Of a stretch of DNA of 64,000 nucleotides, positions 40,844 to 50,994 are shown piece by piece. Numbering within the stretch: the first letter of the stretch is position 1; every line of letters begins with the position of its first letter. The translations under genes and the position numbers were made by a program. Origin of the DNA: Variovorax sp. N23 (lineage in GTDB: Bacteria; Pseudomonadota; Gammaproteobacteria; Burkholderiales; Burkholderiaceae_C); the NCBI RefSeq assembly GCF_025486315.1, contig NZ_JAOOPY010000012.1, forward strand, positions 1 to 64,000, written 5' to 3'. The notes under the pieces were generated by a model, which was not told where the DNA came from, did not search any database, and worked only from the letters and a program-made list of their open reading frames with translations.

Positions 40844-43099
40844 TCAGGCGGCGGGCACGGTCCGCGTGGCGGACAGCACCGACGAGCTCCGCTTCACCGC
40901 GCGCAACACGGCATCAAGGTGCGTGCGGTCGCGCACGGAGATCACGAAGCGCAGGTCGGTCGAGTCCTGCGGTGTCTCTTCGGTCATCTCGACATGCGTG
41001 ATGTCGGCCTCGGCATCGGCCAGCGTCGACGCCACCTTGGCCAGCACGCCCTTGTCGTTGCGGACCGTGACCACCACGCCCGTCTCGAAGGTACGCACCG
41101 GCTCGTCGGCCCATTCGACGGCGAAGAAGCGCTCGCTGTCCTTGTAGTGCAGCCGCTGGCCGACGCCGCAGGCTTCGGTGTGGACGACCAGCCCCTCGCC
41201 ATGGCCGAGATAGCCGACGATCGGATCGCCCGGAATCGGCCGGCAACACAGCGCAAAGCGCACCGACGAGTTCTCGCTGCCATCGAGCGTCACGGCGCCC
41301 TGCGACACCGTTTCGTGGGCGGTGAAGCGCTCGCGGCTGAGCATCAGCGCGTCGGGCTTCTCACCGCGTTCGGCCAGCAGCGCCATCAGCCGCTTGGCCA
41401 CGATGCTCGCGATGCGCTTGCCCAGGCCGATGTCGGTGAGGAGTTCGGCGCGGGTGCGGTTGCCGGTGAAGCGCAGCAGCTTCTCCCAGATCGACTGGTA
41501 GTCGGCGTCGTCGCCCGGCAGCTTGCCGAGGCCCTCGGCGCGCAGCGCCTGGGCCAGCAGCTTCTCGCCCAGTTCTTCGGATTCCACGTGCGCCAGCGTC
41601 TTCAGGTAGTGGCGGATCTTGGAGCGCGCGCGGCCGGTGCGCACGAAGCCCAGCCAGGCCGGGTTCGGCGTGGACACCGGGGCCGTGATCACCTCCACCA
41701 CGTCGCCGTTCTTGAGCTCGGTGCGCAACGGCACCTGGTCGCCGTTGATGCGGGCGGCCGAGGTGTGGTCGCCGATGTTGCTGTGGATGGCGTAGGCGAA
41801 GTCGACCACCGTGGCGCCGCGCGGCAGCGCCATGATCTGGCTCTTGGGCGTGAACACGTAGACCGCGTCGGGGAACAGGTCCACCTTCACATGGTCCCAG
41901 AACTCGGCGGCGTCGCGGGTTTCGTCCTGGATGTCGAGCAGCGACTGCAGCCACTTGGCGCCCAGGCGCTCCCCGTTCGCGACGCTGGGGTCGGACGCCT
42001 TGTACAGCCAGTGCGCGGCCACGCCGGATTCGGCCACCACGTTCATGGCCTCGGTGCGCAACTGGAACTCGACGTTCACGCCGGCCGGGCCGACCAGCGT
42101 GGTGTGCAGCGACTGGTAGCCGTTGAGTTTGGCGATCGCGATGTGGTCCTTGAACTTGCCCGGCAGCGGCTTGTACATCTGGTGCAGGATGCCCAGCCCG
42201 GTGTAGCAGGCGATCACGTTCGGCACGATGAGCCGGAAGCCGTAGATGTCGGTCACCTGGGCGAAGCTCAGGCGCTTCTCGTCCATCTTGCGGTAGATGG
42301 AATAGAGCGTCTTCTCGCGCCCGGCGATGCGCACGTTCATGCCGGCTTCGCCGAAGGCCGTTTCGACTTCCTTCTGCACCTTCTGGATCAGGTCGCGGCG
42401 TCGGCCGCGTGCCTTGGACACGGCTTTGGACAGAATGGCATAGCGCCAGGGCCGCAGGTGCCTGAACGACAGCTCCTGCAGTTCGCGGTAGGTCTGGTTG
42501 AGCCCGAGCCGGTAGGCGATGGGCGCATAGATTTCCAGCGTCTCGCCCGCGATGCGCGCCCATTTCTCGCGCGGCGCATCGGCCAGCGTGCGCATGTTGT
42601 GGGTACGGTCGGCCAGCTTCACGAGGATGACCCGCACGTCGCGCGCCATCGCCAGGAGCATCTTGCGGAAGGACTCGGCCTGGTTTTCCTCGCGTGTGTT
42701 GAACTGCAGCTTGTCGAGCTTGGTGAGGCCGTCGACCAGTTCGGCCACCGGGGCACCGAAGCGCTCGATCAGCTCGGATTTGGTGACGCCGCAGTCCTCG
42801 ATCGCGTCGTGCAGCAGGGCGGCCATCAGCGCCTGTGCATCGAGCTTCCACTCGGCGCACTGGGCCGCGACGGCGATCGGGTGGGTGATGTAGGGCTCGC
42901 CGCTGTTGCGCAACTGGCCCAGGTGGGCCTCGTCGGCGAAGCGGTAGGCGCGCCGGACCAGCTCGGTATCTTCGGCGCTCAGGTAGTCGAGCCGGGCGGT
43001 GAGGGCGGCGAAGCTGGCCGCAGCCGCATTCAAGGCAGCCGGACTCGGCCGGGGCATGCCTCGAGGTGCATTGGACTGGGGCTTGACGACCGCGCTCAT
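40844..43099 (-). CDS. spoT: Bifunctional (p)ppGpp synthetase/hydrolase SpoT
   Basis: Stringent-response enzyme of the RelA/SpoT family. 751 residues: HD hydrolase domain (HPIAVAA, ALLHDAIEDCG intact, so hydrolase active), synthetase domain (GREKTLYSIYRKM, VTDIYGFRLIV), TGS (YVFTPKSQIMALPRGATVVDFAYAIHS), conserved-cysteine/helical region and C-terminal ACT domain. ATG 43099 is preferred over GTG 43108. Downstream of yicC-gmk-rpoZ, as is usual, but separated by a terminator. Confidence 0.96.
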   Translation of the reverse strand: MSAVVKPQSNAPRGMPRPSPAALNAAAASFAALTARLDYLSAEDTELVRRAYRFADEAHLGQLRNSGEPYITHPIAVAAQCAEWKLDAQALMAALLHDAIEDCGVTKSELIERFGAPVAELVDGLTKLDKLQFNTREENQAESFRKMLLAMARDVRVILVKLADRTHNMRTLADAPREKWARIAGETLEIYAPIAYRLGLNQTYRELQELSFRHLRPWRYAILSKAVSKARGRRRDLIQKVQKEVETAFGEAGMNVRIAGREKTLYSIYRKMDEKRLSFAQVTDIYGFRLIVPNVIACYTGLGILHQMYKPLPGKFKDHIAIAKLNGYQSLHTTLVGPAGVNVEFQLRTEAMNVVAESGVAAHWLYKASDPSVANGERLGAKWLQSLLDIQDETRDAAEFWDHVKVDLFPDAVYVFTPKSQIMALPRGATVVDFAYAIHSNIGDHTSAARINGDQVPLRTELKNGDVVEVITAPVSTPNPAWLGFVRTGRARSKIRHYLKTLAHVESEELGEKLLAQALRAEGLGKLPGDDADYQSIWEKLLRFTGNRTRAELLTDIGLGKRIASIVAKRLMALLAERGEKPDALMLSRERFTAHETVSQGAVTLDGSENSSVRFALCCRPIPGDPIVGYLGHGEGLVVHTEACGVGQRLHYKDSERFFAVEWADEPVRTFETGVVVTVRNDKGVLAKVASTLADAEADITHVEMTEETPQDSTDLRFVISVRDRTHLDAVLRAVKRSSSVLSATRTVPAA

Positions 43100-43143
43100 G
43101 TCTGCCACTTTAGCGCGGCGCCCATGCGGGCGCGTTCAGGCAT

Positions 43144-43167
43144 AAAAAAAGCACCGCGCGGCGGTGC
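43144..43167 (-). terminator. Intrinsic terminator between rpoZ and spoT
   Basis: On the minus strand GCACCGC-CGC-GCGGTGC is followed by TTTTTTT. It lies 25 bases after the rpoZ stop. spoT therefore needs read-through or a promoter within 43100-43143. Confidence 0.9.
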
Positions 43168-43191
43168 TTCTTTGTTGCGGTGCAACGTCAA

Positions 43192-43395
43192 TCAGCCGGG
43201 AACCTTCTTGAGCATCTCGATGCCGATCTTGCCTTCGGCGATCTCGCGCAGCGCGGTCACGGCCGGCTTGTTCTTGCTCTCGATCTTCGGGGCATGGCCC
43301 TGGCTCAGCATGCGCGCGCGGTAGGTCGCGGCGAGCACGAGCTGGAAACGGTTGGGGATCTGCAGCAGGCAGTCTTCGACGGTGATGCGGGCCAT
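43192..43395 (-). CDS. rpoZ: RNA polymerase omega subunit
   Basis: 67-residue omega subunit, which helps assemble beta' and is needed for ppGpp binding at site 1. The N-terminus [20 protein letters not shown] and ATYRARML are diagnostic. Placed between gmk and spoT as in most proteobacteria. Confidence 0.97.
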   Translation of the reverse strand: MARITVEDCLLQIPNRFQLVLAATYRARMLSQGHAPKIESKNKPAVTALREIAEGKIGIEMLKKVPG

Positions 43396-43425
43396 GAGGA
43401 TCTTTCGTTGCGGGCGGTGGGCGAA

Positions 43426-44046
43426 TCAGGGGATATTCAGAGCGGCAAAGGTGTCGGCGCGGGCGCGGCGCTGGGCGGAATACCGCAGCCGCTGGGCGTG
43501 GACGATGGCTTTCAGGTCGAAAAGCGCACGCTCAAATAACTCGTTGATTATAACGAAGTCGAATTCGCTGGCGCGGGCCATCTCGTCGGCCGCATTGCGC
43601 AGGCGCAGTTCGATGACCTCGGCGCTGTCTTCGCCGCGGCGTTCGAGCCGCGAGCGCAGCTCCTCCCAGCTCGGCGGCAGGATGAAGATCAGCACCGCGT
43701 TCCCGAAGGTCTTGCGGATCTGGATGGCGCCCTGGAAGTCGATCTCGAGGATGACATCGACACCCTGGGCCATGCGGTCCTCGACCGCCTTTTTCGACGT
43801 GCCGTAGCGCTGGCCGTGCACGTGCGCCCATTCGATGAAGGCGTCGCTTTCCACCATCGCGTCGAACTCGTTGGTCGAGGCGAAGAAGTACTCGCGGCCG
43901 TGTTTTTCCTGTCCGCGCGGCGGGCGCGTGGTGTGGGACACGGACGGCTGGACCGCCGAGTCGAGTTCCATCAGTGCCTTCACGAGGCTCGACTTGCCGG
44001 CGCCGCTGGGGGCGGCGACCACAAAGAGATTGCCGGGGTAATCCAT
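43426..44046 (-). CDS. gmk: Guanylate kinase
   Basis: GMP to GDP kinase. 206 residues: P-loop [17 protein letters not shown], the GMP-binding [21 protein letters not shown] and [12 protein letters not shown]. Seven bases separate it from yicC; gmk-rpoZ gap is 30 bases. Part of the operon yicC-gmk-rpoZ. Confidence 0.97.
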   Translation of the reverse strand: MDYPGNLFVVAAPSGAGKSSLVKALMELDSAVQPSVSHTTRPPRGQEKHGREYFFASTNEFDAMVESDAFIEWAHVHGQRYGTSKKAVEDRMAQGVDVILEIDFQGAIQIRKTFGNAVLIFILPPSWEELRSRLERRGEDSAEVIELRLRNAADEMARASEFDFVIINELFERALFDLKAIVHAQRLRYSAQRRARADTFAALNIP

Positions 44047-44053
44047 GGTGGGT

Positions 44054-44968
44054 CTATTCGATGTTCTGGACCTGCTCGCGCATCTGCTCGATCAGCACTT
44101 TCATGTCGACGCCAATGCGCGTCATCTCGAGGGCCGCCGACTTGGAGCCCAGGGTGTTGGCTTCGCGGTGCAGTTCCTGGATCAGGAAGTCGAGCCGCTT
44201 GCCGATCTCACCGCCCTTCTTCAGCAGCCGCTCGATCTCGTCGAGGTGGGAGCCCAGGCGGGTGAGTTCCTCAGCCACGTCGATGCGGATGGCGAAGGCG
44301 GTCGCCTCGTTCAAGGCGCGGTCCTGCGCCGCCTCGGGCAGCGTGCCGCCGGTGAGGCCCATCGCGTCCTGCCAGCGCTCGAGAAAGCGGGTGCGTTGCT
44401 GCTCGACCAGTTGCGGCACCAGCGGCACGGCCTGGACGGTGAGCTTGCGCAGTTGGCCGAGGTGGTCCTTGAGCATCGCGGCCAGACGGGCGCCTTCGCG
44501 TTCACGCGCCTCGACCAGGCTGTCGAGCGCCTTCTGCGTCACATCGGCCAGGACGCTGCCCCAGTCGCCCGCCGAGGTCGAATCACCGGCGGCGATGCGC
44601 AGCACGTCGGCGACGCTCAGCTCGCGCGCGCTCGGCAGCCAGGCCCGGATACCGTCTTGCACCCCATTGAGCCGTTGCAGCAGCCGGGTGGAGGGCTCGG
44701 CGACGCCGGCCTGCGCGGTGCTTTCGACCGCGGCACGCAGTTCGACCTTGCCGCGCTTGAGCCGGCCGGTGAGCATTTCGCGCAACACGGGTTCATATTG
44801 CCGAAGGTCCTCCGGCAGCTTGAAAGTCAGGTCGAGGAATCGGCTGTTGACCGAGCGAATTTCGACGCCGAGACGGCCCGCCGCCAGAGGGCGCGGGTCG
44901 GTTTCTGGCGGGGTTCCGGCAGGGCCGTTCTGGCCGCTGGCATAGCCGGTCATGCTGTAAACTGACAT
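44054..44968 (-). CDS. yicC: YicC-family endoribonuclease
   Basis: 304-residue YicC/YloC protein; E. coli YicC is an endoribonuclease. Seen: the conserved N-terminus [23 protein letters not shown], and the C-terminal DUF1732 region [41 protein letters not shown] 44968 or an ATG five codons inside (MTGYAS) could start translation. Divergent from the kinase gene at 45058. Confidence 0.94.
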   Translation of the reverse strand: MSVYSMTGYASGQNGPAGTPPETDPRPLAAGRLGVEIRSVNSRFLDLTFKLPEDLRQYEPVLREMLTGRLKRGKVELRAAVESTAQAGVAEPSTRLLQRLNGVQDGIRAWLPSARELSVADVLRIAAGDSTSAGDWGSVLADVTQKALDSLVEAREREGARLAAMLKDHLGQLRKLTVQAVPLVPQLVEQQRTRFLERWQDAMGLTGGTLPEAAQDRALNEATAFAIRIDVAEELTRLGSHLDEIERLLKKGGEIGKRLDFLIQELHREANTLGSKSAALEMTRIGVDMKVLIEQMREQVQNIE

Positions 44969-45057
44969 TGCGCCTCACTGTGAAATGTTGTTCGCACGGA
45001 GGCGACGGCACAGCGTTCGCTTGCCGCCCCATTGCCTTCGGGCGAAACTCCCGGATT

Positions 45058-46065
45058 ATGTCAAAGGTCAAACCTTCGCCCCTGCTGCCGGACACCGTCA
45101 TCGGAGGCTACCGTGTCGTGCGCCGTCTGTCGGCGGGTGGTTTCGGCGTGGTGTACCTGGCGGTCGACCACAGCGGTCAGCAGGTCGCGATCAAGGAATA
45201 TCTGCCCTCGTCGCTGGCTACCCGTGGCACGGGCGAACTGGCGCCGCAGGTGCCGCCCGAGAAGCTGTCGCTCTACCGGCTGGGGCTCAAGAGCTTCTTC
45301 GAGGAAGGGCGCTCGCTGGCCCAGATCTCGCACGCGTCGGTGGTCAGCGTGCTCAACTTCTTCCGCGAGAACGAAACCGTCTACATGGTGATGAACTACC
45401 TGGAGGGCGCGACCCTGCAGGATTTCATCGTCACCGCGCGCGACCTGAAAAAGCAGAAGGTCTTCCGCGAATCGACCATCCGCTCGCTCTTCGACGAAAT
45501 CCTCCGCGGTCTGCGCATCGTTCACCAGCACAAGATGCTGCACCTGGACATCAAGCCGGCCAACATCTTCGTGACCGACGACGACCGCGCCGTGATGATC
45601 GACTTCGGCGCCGCCCGCGAGGTCCTGTCGAAGGAAGGCAACTTCATCCGCCCGATGTACACGCCCGGCTTCGCGGCGCCCGAGATGTACCGCCGCGACT
45701 CGTCGATGGGCCCGTGGACCGACATCTACGCCATCGGCGCCTGCATCTATGCCTGCATGCAGGGCTACCCGCCCAACGACGCGCCGCAGCGCATCGAGAA
45801 AGACCGGCTGGGCCTGTCGCTCTCGCGTTTGCGCGGCGTCTATTCCGACAACATGATCGAAGTGGTCGAGTGGTGCATGTCGCTCGACCCGCTGTCGCGC
45901 CCGCAGTCGGTGTTCGCGCTGCAGAAGGAGCTCAGCCGCGAAGGCGAGCGCCGCTACACCAAGCTCACCGTCGGAGAGAAGGTGCGCCTGTCGATCGACA
46001 ACATGCGTTCCTTCGATAAGAAGGGCCTGCCCAAGGCGGCCGCGCCCACCACGCGACCGGCATGA
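45058..46065 (+). CDS. Hanks-type serine/threonine protein kinase
   Basis: 335-residue soluble kinase without transmembrane segment. Gly loop LSAGGFGVVY, catalytic Lys in VAIKEYLP, catalytic loop LHLDIKPANIF (HLD instead of HRD, still with catalytic Asp, Lys, Asn), DFG as MIDFGAAR, APE as FAAPEMY. Start ATG 45058; the frame continues upstream without kinase features. Overlaps the phosphatase gene by ATGA, so the pair is a kinase-phosphatase switch. Upstream ORF yicC diverges. Targets unknown; the FHA protein at 1286 is one candidate reader. Confidence 0.95.
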   Translation: MSKVKPSPLLPDTVIGGYRVVRRLSAGGFGVVYLAVDHSGQQVAIKEYLPSSLATRGTGELAPQVPPEKLSLYRLGLKSFFEEGRSLAQISHASVVSVLNFFRENETVYMVMNYLEGATLQDFIVTARDLKKQKVFRESTIRSLFDEILRGLRIVHQHKMLHLDIKPANIFVTDDDRAVMIDFGAAREVLSKEGNFIRPMYTPGFAAPEMYRRDSSMGPWTDIYAIGACIYACMQGYPPNDAPQRIEKDRLGLSLSRLRGVYSDNMIEVVEWCMSLDPLSRPQSVFALQKELSREGERRYTKLTVGEKVRLSIDNMRSFDKKGLPKAAAPTTRPA

Positions 46066-46967
46066 AGTTCTCCGTTTTCCAGGTCAGCCGCAAGGGCGGT
46101 CGTCTCAAGAACGAAGACCGCATGGGCTACTGCTACACCCGGGAATCCGGCCTGTTCGTGCTGGCCGACGGAATGGGCGGGCACCCCGAAGGCGAGGTGG
46201 CGGCGCAGATGGCGCTGCAGACCATCGCCGCGCTGTACCAGCGCGAGGCCCGCCCGGTGCTCAAGGACGTCAAGGCCTTCCTCACCTCGTCCGTGATGTC
46301 GGCGCACCAGCAGATCATGCGTTATGCCGGTACCAAGGGCATGCTCGACACGCCGCGCACGACGGTCGTGGCGGCCGTGCTGCAGGGCCCGACGGCGCAC
46401 TGGGTGCACTGCGGCGATTCGCGGCTGTATGTGGTGCGCGACGGCGCGCTGCTGACCCGCACGCGCGACCATTCCCACGCCGAGCGCCCGCGCCCCGGCG
46501 GCGGGCCGGAGCCGGTCAACCGCAACCTGCTGCTGACCTGCCTGGGGTCGCCCACGCCGCCCATGATCGATGTCGCCGCTCCGCTGCAACTGCAGCGGGG
46601 CGACCGCATCATGCTGTGCTCCGACGGCGTCTGGGGTGTGCTCGACGACGCGCTCATCGTGCACACGCTTTCGTCCGGCAAGCCGGTGTCCGACGCGGCG
46701 CCCGACCTCGCCGAGATGGCGCTGCGCAAGGGCGGCCCGCACAGCGACAACGTGACGCTCATCGCGCTCGAGTGGGAAACGCCCGATGCCCCCGGCGTCG
46801 GTCGGGGCATCTCGACCGACAGCATCAGCGACGGCGTGTTCGCGTCCACCATCCAGGCGGGCATGCCGTCCGAGACCGAAATCGACGACCTGGACGAAGA
46901 CGCCATCGAGCGCTCCATCGCCGAAATCAACGAGGCCATCCGCCGTTCTGCGGCGCGCAAGGCCTGA
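46062..46967 (+). CDS. PP2C-family protein serine/threonine phosphatase
   Basis: 301 residues. Metal-binding motifs of the PPM fold: [31 protein letters not shown] and [11 protein letters not shown], all with their Asp residues. A C-terminal tail of about 60 residues is acidic and probably flexible. It should reverse the kinase encoded immediately upstream. Confidence 0.95.
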   Translation: MKFSVFQVSRKGGRLKNEDRMGYCYTRESGLFVLADGMGGHPEGEVAAQMALQTIAALYQREARPVLKDVKAFLTSSVMSAHQQIMRYAGTKGMLDTPRTTVVAAVLQGPTAHWVHCGDSRLYVVRDGALLTRTRDHSHAERPRPGGGPEPVNRNLLLTCLGSPTPPMIDVAAPLQLQRGDRIMLCSDGVWGVLDDALIVHTLSSGKPVSDAAPDLAEMALRKGGPHSDNVTLIALEWETPDAPGVGRGISTDSISDGVFASTIQAGMPSETEIDDLDEDAIERSIAEINEAIRRSAARKA

Positions 46968-46995
46968 CCCGCTTCTCTTTTTTCTCATTCCGCTC

Positions 46996-47724
46996 ATGAC
47001 CGATTTCATCCGCAGCGGCGCCCGCGCCGCCGACCAACTGCGCCCCGTGCGCATCACCCGTGGCTTCACCATCCATGCCGAGGGCTCCGTGCTCATCGAG
47101 TTCGGCCAGACCCGCGTGCTGTGCACGGCGTCGGTCGAAGAGAAGGTGCCGCCGCACAAGAAGGGCAGCGGCGAAGGCTGGGTGACGGCCGAATACGGCA
47201 TGCTGCCACGCGCCACGCACACCCGCAGCAGCCGCGAGGCGGCCAAGGGCAAGCAGACCGGCCGCACGCAGGAAATCCAGCGCCTCATCGGCCGCTCGAT
47301 GCGCGCCGTGTTCGACCTGAAGGCCCTGGGCGAACGCACCATCCACCTCGACTGCGACGTGCTGCAGGCCGACGGCGGCACCCGCACCGCGGCCATCACC
47401 GGCGCCTTCGTGGCGGCGCAGGATGCGGTCGCCAAGCTGCTGGCCAGCGGGGCGCTCACGGCGTCGCCGATCCGCGGCCACGTCGCGGCGATCTCGGTGG
47501 GCATCGTGCAGGGCACGCCGCTGCTCGACCTCGAGTACATCGAGGACTCGGCCTGCGACACCGACATGAACGTCGTGATGACCGGCGCCGGCCACTTCGT
47601 CGAAGTGCAGGGCACCGCCGAGGGCGCGGCCTTCTCGCGCGAAGAGATGAACCTGCTGCTCGGCCTGGCCGAGAAGGGCATCGGCGAACTGGTGCTGATG
47701 CAGCAGCAGGCGCTGGCCGCCTGA
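46996..47724 (+). CDS. rph: Ribonuclease PH
   Basis: Phosphorolytic 3'-5' exoribonuclease trimming tRNA 3' ends. 242 residues: R-x-R-P-V start region [57 protein letters not shown], with Asp residues for metal. Length is standard. First of rph-rdgB-hemW. Confidence 0.97.
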   Translation: MTDFIRSGARAADQLRPVRITRGFTIHAEGSVLIEFGQTRVLCTASVEEKVPPHKKGSGEGWVTAEYGMLPRATHTRSSREAAKGKQTGRTQEIQRLIGRSMRAVFDLKALGERTIHLDCDVLQADGGTRTAAITGAFVAAQDAVAKLLASGALTASPIRGHVAAISVGIVQGTPLLDLEYIEDSACDTDMNVVMTGAGHFVEVQGTAEGAAFSREEMNLLLGLAEKGIGELVLMQQQALAA

Positions 47725-47744
47725 GCGGCGGGCGAGGTAGACGC

Positions 47745-48344
47745 ATGCGACTCGTTCTGGCATCGAACAACGCGGGCAAGCTCGCCGAGCTGCAGCAACT
47801 CTTCGCGCCGCTGGGCGTCGAGCTGGTGCGGCAGTCCGAGCTCGGCGTCGGCGAGGCGGAAGAACCCTTCCGTACCTTCGTCGAAAACGCCCTGGCGAAG
47901 GCACGCCATGCCGCCGCGGCCACCGGCCTGCCGGCCATCGCCGACGATGCAGGCCTGTGCGTCAATGCCTTCGGCGGGCTGCCGGGCGTCGACACCGCCT
48001 ACTACGCCACCCAATTCGGCTACCCCAAGGGCGACGCCAACAACGTGCGCGCGCTGCTCGAGCAGATGGCGAACGTCGACGACCGCCGCGCCGCGCTCGT
48101 CAGCACCCTCGTGGCCCTGCGCAGCGCGGACGACCCCGAACCGCTGATCGCCGTCGGCCGCGCGCCGGGCGAGATCACGCGCGAGCCCATCGGCGACAAC
48201 GGCTTCGGTTTCGACCCGGTGATGTTCCTGCCCAGCGTCGGCAAGACCTTCGCGCAGCTGTCGCCCGACGTGAAGAACGCGCACAGCCACCGCGGCCAGG
48301 CTGCGCGAGCCATGCTGGCGCTGATGCGCGCCAACTGGATGTGA
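47745..48344 (+). CDS. rdgB: XTP/dITP diphosphatase RdgB
   Basis: Cleans non-canonical purine nucleotides (XTP, dITP). 199 residues: N-terminal LASNNAGKLAEL, TFVENALAKARHAA, IADDAGLCVNAFGGLPGVDTA, and GDNGFGFDPVMFLP, all signature segments. ATG 47745 preceded by GCGAGGTAG. Overlaps hemW by GTGA. Confidence 0.97.
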   Translation: MRLVLASNNAGKLAELQQLFAPLGVELVRQSELGVGEAEEPFRTFVENALAKARHAAAATGLPAIADDAGLCVNAFGGLPGVDTAYYATQFGYPKGDANNVRALLEQMANVDDRRAALVSTLVALRSADDPEPLIAVGRAPGEITREPIGDNGFGFDPVMFLPSVGKTFAQLSPDVKNAHSHRGQAARAMLALMRANWM

Positions 48345-49588
48345 AAGCGTTGGTGCCCATCGCCGCGGCCGTCGAGCCCGGTGCGCTGCACGCCAACGAC
48401 GTGCTGCACCTGATGCGCCCCGGCCCGTTGCAACTCGCCGCGCTGCCGCCGCTGTCGCTCTACGTGCACCTGCCCTGGTGCCTGCGCAAATGCCCCTACT
48501 GCGACTTCAACTCGCACGAATGGCGCGCCGGCGGCGAGCCGCTGCCCGAGCAGCGCTACCTCGATGCGCTGGTCGCCGACCTCGATGCCGCGCTGCCGCT
48601 GATCTGGGGCCGCACCGTCCACACCATCTTCATCGGCGGCGGCACGCCCAGCCTGTTCTCGCCCGAGGCCATCGACCGGCTGATCGGCGATCTGCGTGCC
48701 CGCCTCAAGCTGGCGCCCGACTGCGAGATCTCGCTTGAAGCCAACCCCGGCACCTTCGAGCGCGACCGCTTCCGCGCCTACCGCGGCGCGGGCGTCACGC
48801 GCCTGTCGGTCGGCGTGCAGAGCTTCAACGATGCGCACCTGCAGGCGCTCGGCCGCGTGCACGACCGCGCGCAAGCCATTGCTGCGGTGGAGGAAGCCGC
48901 CAGCGCCTTCGACACTTTCAACCTCGACCTCATGTATGCGCTGCCGGGCCAGACGCCGGCGCAACTGGAGGCCGACCTCGCGCAAGCCCTGGCGCTCGCG
49001 CCGCCGCACCTGTCGGTCTACCACCTCACCATCGAACCCAACACCTACTTCGCCAAGTTCCCGCCCGTCGTGCCCGAAGACGACGATGCCTACGCGATGC
49101 TCGACCGCATCACCGAAGCGACGACCGCGCTGGGCATGACGCGCTACGAGGTGTCCGCCTATGCCCGCGAGGGGCATCGCTGCGCGCACAACCTCAACTA
49201 CTGGCAATTCGGCGACTACCTGGGCATCGGCGCAGGCGCGCACAGCAAGCTGAGCTTCGCGCACCGCCTGGTGCGGCAGGTGCGCTACCGCGAGCCGCAG
49301 CGCTACATGGCCCAGGCCCTGGCCGGCGCCGCCGTCGCACAGAGCGACGAAGTCGCCATCGCCGACCTGCCCTTCGAATTCATGCTCAACGCGCTGCGCC
49401 TGCGCGAGGGCTTCACGCTGGCGCAGTTCAGCGAACGCACCGGCCTGTCGATCACCGCCATCCAGCGCGGACTCGAAGCCGCCGAGAAGAAGGGCCTGCT
49501 GCAGCGCGACCTGTGGCACGCCTGGCCGACCGAGCGTGGGCTGGATTTCCTCAGCGATCTGCAGACGCTCTTTCTGCCGGATGCGTAG
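48341..49588 (+). CDS. hemW: Radical SAM heme chaperone HemW
   Basis: Heme-binding radical SAM protein of the HemN-like family that delivers heme to respiratory enzymes. 415 residues: [4Fe-4S] motif CLRKCPYCDFNSH, then the SAM-binding FIGGGTPSLF, EANPGTFERDRF, and HemN_C winged domain at the end (EFMLNALRLREGF). Formerly called oxygen-independent coproporphyrinogen oxidase; HemN-specific N-terminus is absent. GTG 48341 overlaps the rdgB stop, fixing the start. Confidence 0.96.
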   Translation: MKALVPIAAAVEPGALHANDVLHLMRPGPLQLAALPPLSLYVHLPWCLRKCPYCDFNSHEWRAGGEPLPEQRYLDALVADLDAALPLIWGRTVHTIFIGGGTPSLFSPEAIDRLIGDLRARLKLAPDCEISLEANPGTFERDRFRAYRGAGVTRLSVGVQSFNDAHLQALGRVHDRAQAIAAVEEAASAFDTFNLDLMYALPGQTPAQLEADLAQALALAPPHLSVYHLTIEPNTYFAKFPPVVPEDDDAYAMLDRITEATTALGMTRYEVSAYAREGHRCAHNLNYWQFGDYLGIGAGAHSKLSFAHRLVRQVRYREPQRYMAQALAGAAVAQSDEVAIADLPFEFMLNALRLREGFTLAQFSERTGLSITAIQRGLEAAEKKGLLQRDLWHAWPTERGLDFLSDLQTLFLPDA

Positions 49589-49665
49589 ATTCTTCGTGCG
49601 CCGTGCCGGCCATGTCCCGATGCCCGCATAAAATCGCGGACGTTGCGTCGCAACGACGTGGCATT

Positions 49666-49753
49666 GGAGAGTTGGGTGAGTGGTTTAAACCAGCAGTCTT
49701 GAAAACTGCCGACGTGAAAGCGTCCGTGAGTTCGAATCTCACACTCTCCGCCA
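49666..49753 (+). tRNA. tRNA-Ser (anticodon TGA), island insertion site
   Basis: 88 bases with long variable arm and encoded CCA. Acceptor GGAGAGT/ACTCTCC, anticodon arm GCAGT-CTTGAAA-ACTGC with anticodon TGA, T-arm GTGAG-TTCGAAT-CTCAC. A TAAAAT -10 box lies at 49629-49634. The last 14 bases recur at 54577-54590, marking this tRNA as an integration site. Confidence 0.97.
49740..49753 (+). repeat. Left attachment repeat (attL) in tRNA-Ser 3' end
   Basis: CACACTCTCCGCCA, the T-arm/acceptor 3' end of tRNA-Ser including CCA, is repeated exactly in the same orientation at 54577-54590. Duplication of a tRNA 3' end is the mark left by tyrosine-recombinase integration. Confidence 0.8.
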
Positions 49754-49926
49754 AAAAAACGAACAAAAACAAGGGGTTACGCACCTCTCGAAGCCCATAT
49801 CCGAACCCTCGAGTTCCCCTGGTAAGCCCAATGTAAGCGCAGCGCCCGCCGGCAGCTCTGGTTGAGCCAATCAAGATCAAGCTCTTCGGAGCGGGTTCAC
49901 GCACGCCACTTCGTGACAGCAGTCCG

Positions 49927-50946
49927 CTACACCCCGACGAGTAGTTGCACGATGACTTTCGCTGCTACAGAAACAGCGAACCCGCCAAGCAGGCTGAGCG
50001 CGCCCCAAAGTAGACTTTTTCCATTTCGGCCCTTTGCGTCTGTAACCTCCTTCTTGTCTCCATCAGTAAGGCAAATATATGAGAGGTCCGACCAACGGTC
50101 GATTGAGTCTTCAGCCGCACTTCCAAGATGTTCCGCAAGTTTATAGGCCGTAAACAGGCCTACGCCTGCGGCAAGTGAAAATCTTAAAAATTCTACAGCT
50201 GTGGAAGAAGTAGAAATGAAGGATGGAACGCTGAAATAAATGAGTATGCTAACGACCAGGCCAGCAGTGTAGCGAGTGATGAGCGGCAGATAGTCTGTAT
50301 GGTTGCGTAAAGATTTCCAGACTGGGTTTGTCATTGCTTTGGGCGCTGCGTTCACCCATTCGTCAACGGTATTCAGCAATGTGCGGGCCACCGCGTAGTC
50401 AACGTACTTAATGTTCACAACGGCCATGCGAGCACCGCCCATCATTCTGAAGATCTTTGGCATGTTGAACGGCATGCTGCTGTTCATCTTTCGTTGTATC
50501 GCGACGGGAGATGCGACCCTGACGGCTACGGTATAGCTCTGCGGCTGCGCCAACTTGGGCAGTACAATCAAGAAATTGTACGTTATTAAAACGCTTTCGA
50601 CGGAGCTGCTGGACCCTGCATTGAATGCTTGAAAACGTTCAAATGAGCTGAAAACATCCTTGGTGTCGTTTACGTAAAAAACCGCTATGGAGCAATTTGC
50701 GGCCTGGATGTTGTATTGCTCGCAAATCTGTTGGATTCTCAGATTTAGCTGGAGAAAGTGATTTAACTCAAGTTGAAGTGGCGCATCATAAGTTTTGGAT
50801 ACCTCTTCAGACTTTCCCGTAAGCTCGTGGTAGATGTTTTGAAGTACCTGAATACTTATTGCGGTTCTGTTCGGCGTGCCCTCTCCAATAACGGCCATAT
50901 CGCCCGTTGAGGGCACATTCTCACCATTTGAATTTTCGTTTTTCAA
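49927..50946 (-). CDS. Unknown membrane protein with three C-terminal helices
   Basis: 339 residues, no family recognised. The N-terminal 220 residues are predicted soluble, containing QLELNHFLQLNLRIQQICEQYN and LITYNFLIVLPKLAQPQSYTV. Hydrophobic segments lie near residues 226-246 (YTAGLVVSILIYFSVPSF), 258-275 (FSLAAGVGLFTAYKL) and 315-337 (LWGALSLLGGFAVSVAAKVI); a charged loop sits between the last two. AT-rich with mixed codon use, unlike neighbours, so recently acquired. A soluble sensor-like part joined to a small membrane bundle is a layout seen in phage-defence effectors, but that is speculation. Confidence 0.75.
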   Translation of the reverse strand: MKNENSNGENVPSTGDMAVIGEGTPNRTAISIQVLQNIYHELTGKSEEVSKTYDAPLQLELNHFLQLNLRIQQICEQYNIQAANCSIAVFYVNDTKDVFSSFERFQAFNAGSSSSVESVLITYNFLIVLPKLAQPQSYTVAVRVASPVAIQRKMNSSMPFNMPKIFRMMGGARMAVVNIKYVDYAVARTLLNTVDEWVNAAPKAMTNPVWKSLRNHTDYLPLITRYTAGLVVSILIYFSVPSFISTSSTAVEFLRFSLAAGVGLFTAYKLAEHLGSAAEDSIDRWSDLSYICLTDGDKKEVTDAKGRNGKSLLWGALSLLGGFAVSVAAKVIVQLLVGV

Positions 50947-50994
50947 AGCCGCTCCGAGTGTAAAAAGACAGCGCTATTGCCGCTGCACGGATCG

